From assembly GCF_000875895.1 (NCBI RefSeq), contig NZ_JXCF01000256.1:248001-312000 (forward strand): a DNA stretch of 64,000 nt, in the 5' to 3' direction. The notes under the pieces were generated by a model. It saw only the letters and a program-made list of their open reading frames with translations. It searched no databases and was not told the DNA's origin. The stretch's first letter is position 1. The number at the start of each line of letters is the position of its first letter. This DNA comes from Staphylococcus gallinarum. Lineage in GTDB: Bacteria; Bacillota; Bacilli; Staphylococcales; Staphylococcaceae. This document shows positions 18,616 through 28,329 of this stretch, piece after piece. Both the position numbers and the translations under genes were made by a program.

Positions 18616-20106
18616 CTACTTAAATTGAACTAACTTTTTCGACAATGCTTGTGTATTCTCATAAACTTCTGTATATACGTTATAAATGTCTTTATACACT
18701 TGAACGTCTGCTTTATTACTTGATATGGAATCATTGTATGCAATCCAAGCAGCGCTAAGTTCTTTGAAAGAATCAAACCAGCCCACTCCCATCGCAGCTA
18801 ACATTGCCGCACCATATGCTGGACCTTGTTCTTCTGTTCTCGTAGTGATGTCAGTATCAAAAATATCCGCCTGTATTTGCAACCATGTCTTATTTTTTGC
18901 ACCGCCACCGATTGATACAATTTCTCTACTATCATGTACATCATTTTTGATAATTTCCAAACTATCTTTTATTGAAAAAGTTACACCTTCTAACACCGCT
19001 CTTTTCATATCTGCCATAGTTGTATTCGCATCTAATCCTATAAAACTGCCTCTTACTGAAGAATCATTATAAGGTGTACGTTCTCCTAATAAATAGGGTG
19101 TATATAACAGTCCATTTGAACCTTTCTGAGATGATGTGATTTCCTTTAAAAAATGATCAAAGTTTTCTTTACTATTCAATACATTTTTCAACCATTCCAA
19201 ACTATAACCTGCAGATAAAGTAACACCCATTATGTACTTTTGTTCTGGTACACAATGATGGAAGTAATGTACCTTACCGTCATTTTCATAAGTCTTATCA
19301 TTTTGAATAGCTAATGCAACTCCAGATGTACCAATACTTACTAAACGCTTTTGTGCATCAGTAATACCTGCACCTAAAGCACCGCAAGCATTATCTGCAC
19401 CACCTTGATAAACCTTTATATCACCATTTACATTTAGTTTTTGCATAATCGATTCTTTTATCGCACCATTATAGCCATGTGAAGGTATGATGTCAGGACA
19501 GATGTGTGGGTTTATTTCTAATTTATCTAATATGGTTGTAGACCATTGACCCTTTTTGACATTAAACATTATTGTTCCAGATGCATCTGATGGTTCCGTG
19601 AAAATATTGCCAGTTAATTTATAAGCAACATAATCTTTAGGTAACATAAATCGATCTATTTGTTGATAATGCCCTGGTTCATTATTTTTCAACCATATAA
19701 GTTTAGGTAAAGTAAATCCTTCTAAAACTGTGTTTTGCGTTTCTTTTAATAGTAGCGATAAACCTAACTCAGATTTTATCCATTCGACTTCTTTATGCGT
19801 TCTAGTGTCATTCCATAAAATAGCCGGTCTAATCACTTCACCTTGCTTATCGACTACCACTAAACCATGCATTTGCCCTGAAAAACTAAGTCCTGCTATT
19901 TCAGAGGACTTATATTTTCCAAAGACATAGGCTAAGCTTTCCAAAGCAGCTTCATACCAAATATTCGGATTTATTTCGCTATATCCTGTGTGTGGATGTT
20001 CGGTCTTATATTCAACACTATAACTATCGATTACTTGTCCATACTCATCAACTACAATTGTCTTCAATCCACTCGTACCAATATCCATACCAATGACATT
20101 GTTCAT
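18616..20106 (-). CDS. xylB: Xylulokinase
   Basis: This 496-residue FGGY-family kinase phosphorylates D-xylulose to D-xylulose 5-phosphate, the entry to the pentose phosphate pathway. It has the N-terminal phosphate motif VIGMDIGTSGLKTIVVDE, LSFSGQMHGLVVVDKQG with the substrate-contacting QMHG, the adenosine motif GGGAKNKTWLQIQADIF and EQGPAYGAAMLAA. The start is the ATG at 20104-20106 behind AAAGG, 5 bp after the xylA stop; a TTG three codons upstream overlaps xylA and was not chosen. Confidence 0.95.
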   Translation of the reverse strand: MNNVIGMDIGTSGLKTIVVDEYGQVIDSYSVEYKTEHPHTGYSEINPNIWYEAALESLAYVFGKYKSSEIAGLSFSGQMHGLVVVDKQGEVIRPAILWNDTRTHKEVEWIKSELGLSLLLKETQNTVLEGFTLPKLIWLKNNEPGHYQQIDRFMLPKDYVAYKLTGNIFTEPSDASGTIMFNVKKGQWSTTILDKLEINPHICPDIIPSHGYNGAIKESIMQKLNVNGDIKVYQGGADNACGALGAGITDAQKRLVSIGTSGVALAIQNDKTYENDGKVHYFHHCVPEQKYIMGVTLSAGYSLEWLKNVLNSKENFDHFLKEITSSQKGSNGLLYTPYLLGERTPYNDSSVRGSFIGLDANTTMADMKRAVLEGVTFSIKDSLEIIKNDVHDSREIVSIGGGAKNKTWLQIQADIFDTDITTRTEEQGPAYGAAMLAAMGVGWFDSFKELSAAWIAYNDSISSNKADVQVYKDIYNVYTEVYENTQALSKKLVQFK

Positions 20107-20111
20107 CGCAA

Positions 20112-21434
20112 TCAACCTTTACTATTAATATTTAAAATATATTGATTAATTTGTGACTTTATTACTTCTAAATGATCCGACTCATTTGTAATTTCAGTAA
20201 GTGTTAAAGCATATTTTTCTAACTCTTTAAATGTGACTTCGCCGTTTAGAATTTTTTGACCAATTCCACTTTGATAAGATGCATACTTTTCACTTACTAT
20301 ATTTTCAAAAAAGTTATCTTCAATCATTTGATGTGCAACTCTTAGACCTAAAGCGAAGGCATCCATACCTGCAATATGTGTTAATACCAAGTCCTCCTGT
20401 TTGAAAGAGGTACGACGTGGTTTAGCATCAAAGTTCAAGCCACCTGGCGTTAATCCACCATTTTTCAAAATTTCATACATGGCAAGTGTAGTGTCATAGA
20501 CATCCGTAGGAAATTCATCAGTATCCCAGCCTAATTGAGGATGACCTTGGTTGGCATCTACTGAGCCTAGCAATTGGTTATCACGTGCATATCTTAGTTC
20601 ATGTTGGAAAGAATGACCCGCTAATGTTGCATGATTGGCCTCAATATTGAATTTAAATACATGATCTAAATTGTACTTTTGTAAAAATGCATGTGCCGTT
20701 GCTACATCTGTATCATATTGATGTGTTGTCGGTTCTTTCGGCTTAGGTTCGATTAAGAATTGACCTTTAAAACCAATTTCCTCTGCATAAGCGATAGCCA
20801 TTTTAAAAAACTTAGCTAAATTATCTAACTCTAATTTCATATCGGTATTCAGCAGACTTTCGTAGCCTTCTCTACCACCCCAAAATACAAAGTTTTCCGC
20901 ATTTAACGTTTTCGCAATTTCTAATGACTTTTTGACCTTTGCGGCAGCATATGCAAATACGTCAGCGTTTGATGATGTAGCCGCACCATGAACAAAGCGT
21001 TCATGTGTGAAGTTGTTCGTTGTATTCCATAATAATTTTTTACCTGTTTCATCCATTTTTTCTTTTATCAATTTAACTATCACATCTAAATTTTCATTTG
21101 ATTCTTCTAAGTTTTTTCCTTCAGGAGCGATATCAATGTCATGGAAACAAAAGTATTCAATACCTGTTTTTTCCATAAATTCAAATATTGCAGATACGCG
21201 CGCTTTTGCTTTATCCATATCATTTAAATTATCCCAATCTCTAATAGCAGCTCCCACTCCAAATGGATCTGATAAATCAGCAGTAAACGTATGCCAATAA
21301 GCTACACTAAATCTCAAATGCTCTGCCATCGTTTTGTCACCAATTTTTTCTGAAGCATTATAATATTTAAAACTAAATGGATTCGTTGATTTCGGCCCTT
21401 CATACTGTACTTTTTCAATATCAAAATATGTCAT
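20112..21434 (-). CDS. xylA: Xylose isomerase
   Basis: This 440-residue class II (long) xylose isomerase converts D-xylose to D-xylulose. The TIM-barrel metal site is visible in [24 protein letters not shown] and [19 protein letters not shown]; the catalytic histidine region [12 protein letters not shown] and the FWGGREGYE motif are intact. AGGAGG lies 8 bp before the ATG. The gene heads the xylA-xylB-xylT operon behind a promoter overlapped by a cre site and followed by a perfect XylR operator. Confidence 0.97.
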   Translation of the reverse strand: MTYFDIEKVQYEGPKSTNPFSFKYYNASEKIGDKTMAEHLRFSVAYWHTFTADLSDPFGVGAAIRDWDNLNDMDKAKARVSAIFEFMEKTGIEYFCFHDIDIAPEGKNLEESNENLDVIVKLIKEKMDETGKKLLWNTTNNFTHERFVHGAATSSNADVFAYAAAKVKKSLEIAKTLNAENFVFWGGREGYESLLNTDMKLELDNLAKFFKMAIAYAEEIGFKGQFLIEPKPKEPTTHQYDTDVATAHAFLQKYNLDHVFKFNIEANHATLAGHSFQHELRYARDNQLLGSVDANQGHPQLGWDTDEFPTDVYDTTLAMYEILKNGGLTPGGLNFDAKPRRTSFKQEDLVLTHIAGMDAFALGLRVAHQMIEDNFFENIVSEKYASYQSGIGQKILNGEVTFKELEKYALTLTEITNESDHLEVIKSQINQYILNINSKG

Positions 21435-21460
21435 GATTCATTCCTCCTGTTTTCCACTTG

Positions 21461-21487
21461 GTTAGTTAGTTTAATAAACTAACTAAC
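21461..21487 (-). promoter_or_regulatory. xylO, XylR operator
   Basis: A perfect inverted repeat has two 13-bp arms (GTTAGTTAGTTTA and its complement) around one central base, between the xylA promoter and its ribosome binding site. The TTAGTTAGTTTA core is the classic XylR operator of staphylococci and bacilli. Repression would block transcription just downstream of -10; xylose releases it. Confidence 0.9.
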
Positions 21488-21496
21488 TTTTTAATC

Positions 21497-21525
21497 ACTA
21501 TATCACTTCGGCCGATATTTGTAAA
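21497..21525 (-). promoter_or_regulatory. xylA promoter
   Basis: On the minus strand TTTACA and TATAGT are separated by exactly 17 bp. The -35 box lies inside the cre site and the xylO operator begins 10 bp after the -10 box, so both repressors can act here. Confidence 0.8.
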
Positions 21526-21533
21526 CGCTTTCT
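21520..21533. promoter_or_regulatory. cre site at the xylA -35 box
   Basis: TGTAAACGCTTTCT matches the CcpA consensus TGWAANCGNTNWCA at all but the last base. It overlaps the -35 hexamer, so CcpA would compete with RNA polymerase in the presence of glucose. Confidence 0.8.
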
Positions 21534-21549
21534 TAATATAAATAAAAAA

Positions 21550-21573
21550 CCTTTTAACATTATCGTTAAAAGG
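21550..21573 (-). terminator. Terminator of xylR
   Basis: A 9-bp stem CCTTTTAAC/GTTAAAAGG is followed by six T on the minus strand, 10 bp after the xylR stop. It separates xylR from the xylA promoter. Confidence 0.75.
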
Positions 21574-21582
21574 CTAAATTAT

Positions 21583-22734
21583 TTATTTGAAATTTAATTT
21601 TATATCATGAACATCCAGTATTTGTTGCGTAATAGCAATTGCTGCCCCCATTAATGTCGCATATTGGACATTAGAGGTTATAGCTACATTGTTATTATTA
21701 GAATTAAATTTGCATGACACATGTTTAATTTTTTCAAGCAATTCAGGTATTTCATTGATTAATGGACAATTGATATAAATCATCTCAGGGTTCATTTGTG
21801 AATTTAAGTTGTGCACCAATACAGCGATTCTCTTACAGAATAATTCCAATGTTTGAGTGACAGTATAATCGCCTTCTACATAGTGTTTTTTCACTTTATC
21901 TACTGTCATTGTGGTGTTGAGTTGTTTAGTTAAGTGTTGAATAATTGCTTCTTGTGAACATAAATCTTCAATTTTAAGGTATGTGGGTTCGTCTGTTGCA
22001 ACATTTGAAATCAAAGTCTTGCCTATTTCTCCTGCTTGCCCCGCATTTCCACGATATAATTTCTTATCGATGATCAATCCTGCCCCTATACCTTTATGTA
22101 TACTAAGAGATATCAGATTATTAATTTCGAGGTTGCCTTGATAGTCTCTCTCATAAATAGCCGATAGATTGGCTTCATTCTCCAATATAACTGGCACATT
22201 CGTGACTTGCTTTATCGCTTCGACGATTGATATATCCTCTAAATCATGAAACGGCAAATCAATAATTTCTTGTTGTTCATTAACAATACCATGAACCGAT
22301 ATCGCTACACCTAACAAGCCAAATTCTGTTTCATAATATGCATCTGCATTCACATATTGCTTAATCATTGAGATAATATCACTCATCTTGTTACTTTCAA
22401 GAGGAACAGACTGATGTTTCATTGTCTCCCCATCAAAATAACTATATAAAATTTCTATCGAATGGTATGCTATATCTATCGAAATTGTATAACCAAAGTG
22501 TTTATTTACTTCTAATAGAATCGGTTTTCTACCGCCACTTTTAGTACTATCTCCCTGTCCTACTTCAGTAACGAGTTTTTTAAGCTTTAATCTATTAAGT
22601 AAGTTAGATATCGTTGCCTTATTGATTTCTAAATTTTTTGATATCTGAATCCTTGAAATATAGCGATTGTTGAATATTTGTTGAAGCACTTGTCGTTCAT
22701 TCTCATCTAAATTTAATGCTTCTAATTTCTCCAT
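21583..22734 (-). CDS. xylR: XylR, ROK-family xylose operon repressor
   Basis: This 383-residue protein has an N-terminal winged helix-turn-helix (NRYISRIQISKNLEINKATI, then SNLLNRLKLKKLVTEVGQGD) and a ROK sugar-kinase-like domain. The ROK domain includes ENEANLSAIYERDYQG and LSIHKGIGAGLIIDKKLYRG, with NAGQAGEIG after it. XylR binds xylO and is released by xylose; glucose 6-phosphate can act as anti-inducer in relatives. It lies directly upstream of xylA on the same strand, with its own terminator between, as in S. xylosus. AGGTGAGGTG precedes the ATG. Confidence 0.95.
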   Translation of the reverse strand: MEKLEALNLDENERQVLQQIFNNRYISRIQISKNLEINKATISNLLNRLKLKKLVTEVGQGDSTKSGGRKPILLEVNKHFGYTISIDIAYHSIEILYSYFDGETMKHQSVPLESNKMSDIISMIKQYVNADAYYETEFGLLGVAISVHGIVNEQQEIIDLPFHDLEDISIVEAIKQVTNVPVILENEANLSAIYERDYQGNLEINNLISLSIHKGIGAGLIIDKKLYRGNAGQAGEIGKTLISNVATDEPTYLKIEDLCSQEAIIQHLTKQLNTTMTVDKVKKHYVEGDYTVTQTLELFCKRIAVLVHNLNSQMNPEMIYINCPLINEIPELLEKIKHVSCKFNSNNNNVAITSNVQYATLMGAAIAITQQILDVHDIKLNFK

Positions 22735-22844
22735 TTCTATTCACCTCACCTAAATATAATGTTTAGTACTCATTTTATAGCACTCAATCTTTCATTCAAT
22801 AATTTAACTATAGCATACCCCCATTCATCTAGGATAAATAAAAA

Positions 22845-22879
22845 AAGATTACAGTCACAATCTTTGCAACTGTAATCTT
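22845..22879 (-). terminator. Terminator of the arabinose operon
   Basis: An 11-bp stem AAGATTACAGT/ACTGTAATCTT runs into a long T-run (TTTTTTTATTTATCC) on the minus strand after araE. Confidence 0.85.
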
Positions 22880-22920
22880 AAACATGCACTTTAACATGTA
22901 AGCCATTATACTAGCTAACA

Positions 22921-24327
22921 TTAACTTTCTTTAACGTTAACATTATTAAGTTTCACTTTTTCTTCTGTACCACAAAATGTTTCGATTTCTTCTAATGTTT
23001 TTCCTCTTGATTCAGGGACACATTTTTTAACAAATATAACACCTAAAATACAGATGATACCGAATATCGCAAATACCATTTCTTGTGGAAAATGTGTCGT
23101 CATAATCGGGAATAATAGTCCAACTAAAAATGAACCTAACCAATTTAATGAAGATGCAACGCCTGATGCAAATCCTCTAATTGTTAACGGGAATATTTCC
23201 CCTACAATTACCCAAGTCAATGGCGCCCATGTAAATGAATAGAAGGCTACGTAGATACTTAAAAATATCACAATTATAATTGGGTTAGCATTAGGTATTA
23301 CAATATTAATAATTGTAGGTAATATAAATGACAATCCCATCACTGTACCGCCAAGCATGAGCAATGTTCGTCGATTAAACTTATCAGCAATCCAAATAAA
23401 TAGTAATGAACCTAGAACCAAGATAACGCCTTGAATAATTGGCCATAATAATGCCGAGCTTGCTGAATTACCTGTCGCTTGTTCAACGATTAGAGGAATA
23501 TAATAGAATATCGCATTTGCCCCTTGAAATTGTTGAAAAGCTGCAACACCCAATCCTGCAATTACCAAATACTTATATTTACTATTAAATAAGGTACTTA
23601 ATGTATTATTTGTTGTCACTTTATTCTCAGTTAAAATCGTACTTCTAATTTCCTCAAATTCTGCATCAACTTGTTTCACTTTTCGTAAATTCATTAATAC
23701 ATGCTTTGCTTCATCAAACTTTCCATTTTTAATTAAAAATCTAGGAGATTCTGGTAATTTTAATACCCCTAAAAATAGTATTAAAGCTGGCACTGCGGCT
23801 ATGCCTAACATCAATCTCCAACCTAATTCGACCGGTAAATCACGTAACAAGAAATCCACAATATAAGATAACAACATACCTGATACAATCATCGTTTGAT
23901 TCAAACCAGACAATTGACCTCTGAATTTTGCTGGTGCCATCTCAGACATATATGCTGGTACAAGCGCCGAAGCTGCACCTACAGCTAAACCTAAAATAAT
24001 ACGTGAAATAATTAGGAAATAATTGCCGTGATGTGGTGCAATGCCGGATAACACCGAACCTAACACAAAGATTAATGCGGAAATTAGAATCATTTTTCTA
24101 CGCCCTAATTTATCCGATAATCTACCTGCTAAAATACCACCAAAAATAGCACCTAACATCACTGAAGATGTAATTAATCCTATAATAAAGCCACTATCTA
24201 TACCCCAATCTTCCCTAAGAAATGGTAAAGCACCAGTCATTACACCAATGTCATAACCAAATAGAATACCACCAAATGCACCAAAGAAATAAATAAAACT
24301 ATTGGACACCTTACTGTTTGTTTTCAT
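22921..24327 (-). CDS. araE: Sugar:proton symporter, probable L-arabinose transporter
   Basis: This 468-residue, 12-TM MFS sugar porter has GGILFGYDIGVMTGALPFL in TM1, DKLGRRKM after TM2, PAYMSEMAPAKFRGQLSG, PESPRFL in the central loop and PESRGKTLEEIE at the end. It is the last gene of araB-araD-araA-araE, 55 bp after araA, which points to L-arabinose; it resembles AraE of Bacillus. I start at the ATG at 24327 behind AGAGGGTGA, eleven codons inside the longest frame. Confidence 0.85.
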   Translation of the reverse strand: MKTNSKVSNSFIYFFGAFGGILFGYDIGVMTGALPFLREDWGIDSGFIIGLITSSVMLGAIFGGILAGRLSDKLGRRKMILISALIFVLGSVLSGIAPHHGNYFLIISRIILGLAVGAASALVPAYMSEMAPAKFRGQLSGLNQTMIVSGMLLSYIVDFLLRDLPVELGWRLMLGIAAVPALILFLGVLKLPESPRFLIKNGKFDEAKHVLMNLRKVKQVDAEFEEIRSTILTENKVTTNNTLSTLFNSKYKYLVIAGLGVAAFQQFQGANAIFYYIPLIVEQATGNSASSALLWPIIQGVILVLGSLLFIWIADKFNRRTLLMLGGTVMGLSFILPTIINIVIPNANPIIIVIFLSIYVAFYSFTWAPLTWVIVGEIFPLTIRGFASGVASSLNWLGSFLVGLLFPIMTTHFPQEMVFAIFGIICILGVIFVKKCVPESRGKTLEEIETFCGTEEKVKLNNVNVKES

Positions 24328-24382
24328 CCCATTCACCCTCTTTTTACCTTTCGCATACATCTATGTCACAACAATTCATCCA

Positions 24383-25804
24383 TTATTTAATCACTACATA
24401 CTCTGCTTCAAACATCTTAATTAACGTCTCTAGTTGTGCCGAGTTTAACGTCAACGAAAGTACGGTATGATGGCCGCCACCTTCTTCAATCCAGCGTCTC
24501 ACTCCTGTTTCAAGTGATGGTTTTGCTTGCCATAATACTCTTGCTACTGGTAAATTCGGAGCAGGCTCTGTTAATGTTTCGGCAGTAATTTCATTAACGA
24601 TAAATTTATAGTGAGTACCTAAATCAAGCATTGTCACAACAACACCTTCGCCTGCTTGACCATCGAACACCAAGCGTGCTGGGTCGTTCTTATCGCCAAT
24701 GCCTAAGTAATCTACGACGATTTTTGGTTTAGTTGCTGCCAATGTCGGATCAACTTCTAACATATGCGAACCTAGAATTTGCTGTTTATCACTTCGCATA
24801 TCATACGTATAATCTTCCATAAATCCAGTCGCTTTATTGTCTGTAGCAATTTTTAACAATCTATCCAATGCCGCTGTTTTCCAATCACCTTCACCTGCAA
24901 ATCCATAACCTTGTTCATTTAGACGTTGTACAGCTAAACCTGGTAATTGTTTCATACCATGTAAGTCCTCAAAGTTTGTTGTAAAGGCAGTGTATCCACC
25001 AGCATCTAAGAAACGTTTAATGGCAATTTCATATTTAATTTGCTCTTTAACTGAATCATTAAAATGTGCTTCATCATTATTTCTGTAATCAAAATCATAT
25101 TGATTCTGATATTCAGCAAACAGAGTTGTAATTTCCTCTTCTTTGACTGCTTCTATATATGCAACTAAATCCCCAATTCCAAAGTAATCTACAGTCCAAC
25201 CAAATTGGATTTGTGCTTCTATCTTGTCACCTTCAGTAACTGCAACATTTCTCATATTGTCGCCAAAGCGTGCCACCTTAAGATTGAAACTCTCATTGTA
25301 AGCATGAGCGATGCGCATCCATGACTTAATATCTTCTTGAGTCGCTTTATCTTTCCAATGACCAAAAATGATTTTATTTTGTTTGCCCAACCTTTTATTG
25401 ATAAAGCCGTACTCTCTATCTCCATGAGCAGATTGATGTAAATTCATATAATCCATATCAATTTTTTCCCAGGAAATATTGTCATAGAATTGTGTTGCTA
25501 AATGTAATAATGGTTTTTGCAGGAGTTTAGTCCCTCTAATCCACATTTTGGCTGGTGAAAATGTATGCATCCATGTAATAACACCTGCAATATCATCTCT
25601 ATAATTTGCTTCTTTCATAATATTTGTAATAGCATCCGCTGTTGTTGCCAATTGTGTTTGTAATTCAATATTAAAAGGCAAATCAGCCTGTTCATTTAAA
25701 TATGTCGTCATTACCTGTGCGTCTGACTTCACTTGCTCTAATGCCTCATCACCGTATAGTGCTTGCGATCCAACAACAAACCAAAATTTCTTTTCTGTAG
25801 CCAT
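24383..25804 (-). CDS. araA: L-arabinose isomerase
   Basis: This 473-residue enzyme converts L-arabinose to L-ribulose. It begins MATEKKFWFVVGSQALYGDE. It contains GVITWMHTFSPAKMWIRG and the metal/catalytic segments AGEGDWKTAALDRLLK, GSHMLEVDP and GGHHTVLS, so the Mn-binding glutamates and histidines are present. A TAGGAGGAATTTAAAG ribosome binding site fixes the ATG at 25804; the longest frame begins inside araD. It follows araD by 13 bp in the arabinose operon. Confidence 0.96.
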   Translation of the reverse strand: MATEKKFWFVVGSQALYGDEALEQVKSDAQVMTTYLNEQADLPFNIELQTQLATTADAITNIMKEANYRDDIAGVITWMHTFSPAKMWIRGTKLLQKPLLHLATQFYDNISWEKIDMDYMNLHQSAHGDREYGFINKRLGKQNKIIFGHWKDKATQEDIKSWMRIAHAYNESFNLKVARFGDNMRNVAVTEGDKIEAQIQFGWTVDYFGIGDLVAYIEAVKEEEITTLFAEYQNQYDFDYRNNDEAHFNDSVKEQIKYEIAIKRFLDAGGYTAFTTNFEDLHGMKQLPGLAVQRLNEQGYGFAGEGDWKTAALDRLLKIATDNKATGFMEDYTYDMRSDKQQILGSHMLEVDPTLAATKPKIVVDYLGIGDKNDPARLVFDGQAGEGVVVTMLDLGTHYKFIVNEITAETLTEPAPNLPVARVLWQAKPSLETGVRRWIEEGGGHHTVLSLTLNSAQLETLIKMFEAEYVVIK

Positions 25805-25817
25805 CTTTAAATTCCTC

Positions 25818-26513
25818 CTATTTCTGTCCGTAATAAGCATTTTCGCCATGCTTTCTTTCATAATGTTTATTTAAAATCTCTTCTGGTAGCGCTTTCGCAT
25901 ATGCGTTTAATTGTTGCGTAAATAAATTCATTTTACATACTTCTTCTAAAACAACTGCATTCATCACTGCATGTTCACAATCTTTCGCCCACACAAAAGG
26001 CGCGTGCCCTTGTAATAAAACAGCTGGAACTGCATTTGGATCAATATTTCGTTCTTTGAATGTTTCAACAATGACATTTCCAGTTTCATACTCATAATCT
26101 CTGTTAATTTCACTTGCTGTTAAAAATCTTGCACATGGGACTGAACCATAAAACGTATCTGCATGTGTCGTCCCCATTGCCGGTACATCTAACCCTGCTT
26201 GAGCCCAAATTGTCGCCCAAGGAGAATGTGTGTGTACAACACTGCCTATATTTGGAAATGATTTGTACAATACTGCATGTGTAGGCATATCTGATGATGG
26301 TCTCAAATCGCCTTCAACGATTTCACAATCTAGATTACAAACCACCATGTCTTCAGGTTTCATTTGAGCATAATCAACACCACTCGGTTTTATGACAAAC
26401 AGTTGCGTTTCAGGGTCAAATCCACTGACATTTCCCCAAGTGTATTTAATTAAACCTCTCTCTGGTAACTCTAAATTCGCTTTATATACTTCTTGTTTTA
26501 ATTTTTCTAACAT
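25818..26513 (-). CDS. araD: L-ribulose-5-phosphate 4-epimerase
   Basis: This 231-residue class II aldolase-fold enzyme converts L-ribulose 5-phosphate to D-xylulose 5-phosphate, joining arabinose to the same pentose phosphate entry as xylose. The zinc site is seen in SDMPTHAVLYKSFPNIGSVV followed by HTHSPWATIWAQAG, and a conserved histidine lies in LLQGHAPFVWAKD. The ATG at 26513 has GAAGGTGA in front and lies 32 bp inside the end of araB, so translation is coupled. Confidence 0.95.
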   Translation of the reverse strand: MLEKLKQEVYKANLELPERGLIKYTWGNVSGFDPETQLFVIKPSGVDYAQMKPEDMVVCNLDCEIVEGDLRPSSDMPTHAVLYKSFPNIGSVVHTHSPWATIWAQAGLDVPAMGTTHADTFYGSVPCARFLTASEINRDYEYETGNVIVETFKERNIDPNAVPAVLLQGHAPFVWAKDCEHAVMNAVVLEEVCKMNLFTQQLNAYAKALPEEILNKHYERKHGENAYYGQK

Positions 26514-28113
26514 TCGCTTCACCTTCTAAATAATGTGATAATTGTCGCTCAATAGGTAATCCTTTTATAGTCTTATCGATATAGGTATCAAAGTTTTCAA
26601 CTGCTTGCGCAGATGGTTCAATTGTCGTTTCATCTATATTGGCAAACACAAAATCATCTAGAAATTGTGACAATGTCATATCTTTATTGATAGTTGCAAA
26701 TTTTGCCAATACACTAATGCCCCAAGCACCACCTTCACTCGCTTGATTCATCACTGTAATCGGGGCATCCATAGCTGCACTTAATACTGATTGTGCAATA
26801 CGCTCTGTTTTGAAAATGCCACCATGTGCAATTAATTTATTAATTGAAATATTTTCATTTGCTTTTAATAAATCCATGCCAATTTTTAATGTACTAAAGG
26901 CACTAAACAATTGTGTTTTCATGAAATTTGCAAGTGTAAAATGATGATTCGGCTCTCTTACGAATAGTGGGTATCCCTCTTCAACTTTGGTAATATTTTC
27001 ACCGGAGACATATCCATACGACAATAATCCACCTAAGTCATCATCACTTTTTTCAGATTCTTTCAATATTTGTCCGTACAAATCATCTGATGAAAAACGC
27101 ACTCCCATAGTTTCAAGAACTTGTTCAAATAAATTCATCCACGCATTTATTTCAGAAGTACAATTATTGGTATGAATCATGGCTACTTCACTACTTGAAG
27201 GTGTTGCAACGATATCCACTTCTGGATATACATTTTTCAAAGATTGTTCTAAGACTATCATGGCAAATGCACTTGTTCCTGCTGAAATATTACCTGAACG
27301 TGGTGTAACAGCGTTAGTAGCTACCATCCCTGTACCAGCATCACCTTCAGGTGGACACATAACACAGCCACTTTCTAAATTGCCATCAGGATCCAACAAT
27401 CTTGCACCTTCATCTGTTAAATATCCAGCATTGTCACCTGCAACTTTAATTTTTGGTAATAAATCAATAACTGCTTTATGAAATCCTTCTGTATTGAATA
27501 ATATATCTGCCTCTTCTAATAAGTCTGTTCTGTATGCTTGTTGCCCAACATCTACCGGAAACATCCCTGAAGCATCTCCTATGCCTAATACCTTTTCTCC
27601 CGTCAAATACCAGTGAATATAGCCTGCTAATGTCGTAATATAATTCACTTGATTTACGTGAGATTCTTTATCTATAACCGCTTGATATAAATGTGCGATA
27701 CTCCATCTTTCTGGGATATTATAGTTAAATGCTGTTCTCAAAATTTTTGCCGCTTCAACCGTGTTGCCATTTCTCCAAGTTCTAAATGGAACTAACAGAT
27801 CCTCATGTTCATCGAATGCCAAATATCCATGCATCATTGCACTAATACCAAGGCTATTAATTTTGCGTATAGTTATATCAAACTTGTCTTTTAAATTTTT
27901 TGCCATATCTTGATAACTTTGTTGTAATCCAACCCAAATATCATTTACTGAATAGGTCCAATAGCCATCTATATAATTGTTCTCCCATTCAAAGCTACCT
28001 GTTGCTAATGTGTTAAATTGCGCATCAATTGCTATCGTCTTAATACGAGTTGAACCTAGCTCAATACCAATAGACAACTCAGAACTATCGGTTATATTAG
28101 TAGGATTTTGCAT
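26482..28113 (-). CDS. araB: Ribulokinase, FGGY family
   Basis: This 543-residue FGGY kinase phosphorylates L-ribulose to L-ribulose 5-phosphate. It has the N-terminal phosphate motif SIGIELGSTRIKTIAIDAQ, MMHGYLAFDEHEDLLVPFRT, a glycine-rich PPEGDAGTGMVATNAV and the C-terminal adenosine motif LIAHGGIFKTERIAQ with EGGAWG. By sequence it seems closer to the ribulokinase branch found with staphylococcal ara operons than to E. coli AraB; the assignment rests on araD and araA directly downstream. The ATG at 28113 has AAAAGAGGTG in front; the longest frame starts in the promoter and was rejected. Confidence 0.88.
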   Translation of the reverse strand: MQNPTNITDSSELSIGIELGSTRIKTIAIDAQFNTLATGSFEWENNYIDGYWTYSVNDIWVGLQQSYQDMAKNLKDKFDITIRKINSLGISAMMHGYLAFDEHEDLLVPFRTWRNGNTVEAAKILRTAFNYNIPERWSIAHLYQAVIDKESHVNQVNYITTLAGYIHWYLTGEKVLGIGDASGMFPVDVGQQAYRTDLLEEADILFNTEGFHKAVIDLLPKIKVAGDNAGYLTDEGARLLDPDGNLESGCVMCPPEGDAGTGMVATNAVTPRSGNISAGTSAFAMIVLEQSLKNVYPEVDIVATPSSSEVAMIHTNNCTSEINAWMNLFEQVLETMGVRFSSDDLYGQILKESEKSDDDLGGLLSYGYVSGENITKVEEGYPLFVREPNHHFTLANFMKTQLFSAFSTLKIGMDLLKANENISINKLIAHGGIFKTERIAQSVLSAAMDAPITVMNQASEGGAWGISVLAKFATINKDMTLSQFLDDFVFANIDETTIEPSAQAVENFDTYIDKTIKGLPIERQLSHYLEGEANVRKIKTRSI

Positions 28114-28128
28114 TGCAAACACCTCTTT

Positions 28129-28142
28129 TGTAATCGTTTTCA
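28129..28142. promoter_or_regulatory. cre site upstream of araB
   Basis: TGTAATCGTTTTCA matches the CcpA consensus TGWAANCGNTNWCA completely. It lies just downstream of the -10 box and 15 bp before the araB start codon, a position suited to roadblock or initiation repression. Confidence 0.85.
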
Positions 28143-28147
28143 AATAA

Positions 28148-28176
28148 ATCATAAAGTATTTGTCCGTACATGTCAA
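28148..28176 (-). promoter_or_regulatory. araB promoter
   Basis: On the minus strand TTGACA and TATGAT are separated by exactly 17 bp. One AraR box fills the spacer and a cre site follows the -10 box. Confidence 0.85.
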
Positions 28177-28201
28177 TACATTATAATTTTTGTCCGTATA
28201 T
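28158..28201. promoter_or_regulatory. Two AraR operator boxes, 30 bp apart
   Basis: The similar boxes ATTTGTCCGTACAT (28158-28171) and TTTTGTCCGTATAT (28187-28200) each contain an imperfect TTGTcCGtACA dyad like AraR sites in Bacillus. Their spacing of 30 bp is close to three helical turns, so dimers would sit on one DNA face. The first covers the -35/-10 spacer of araB, the second lies upstream of -35. Confidence 0.75.
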
Positions 28202-28329
28202 ATTAATTGGTGTAATCCTTTTATACAAATTCTTACAATATCTAATTCAAAAGATTTATCCCTTAGTTTTGTAGGGGCAACCTAAATTATTTGAACCACC
28301 TACCTAAATCCTTGGCCTGTGTCTTGGTC

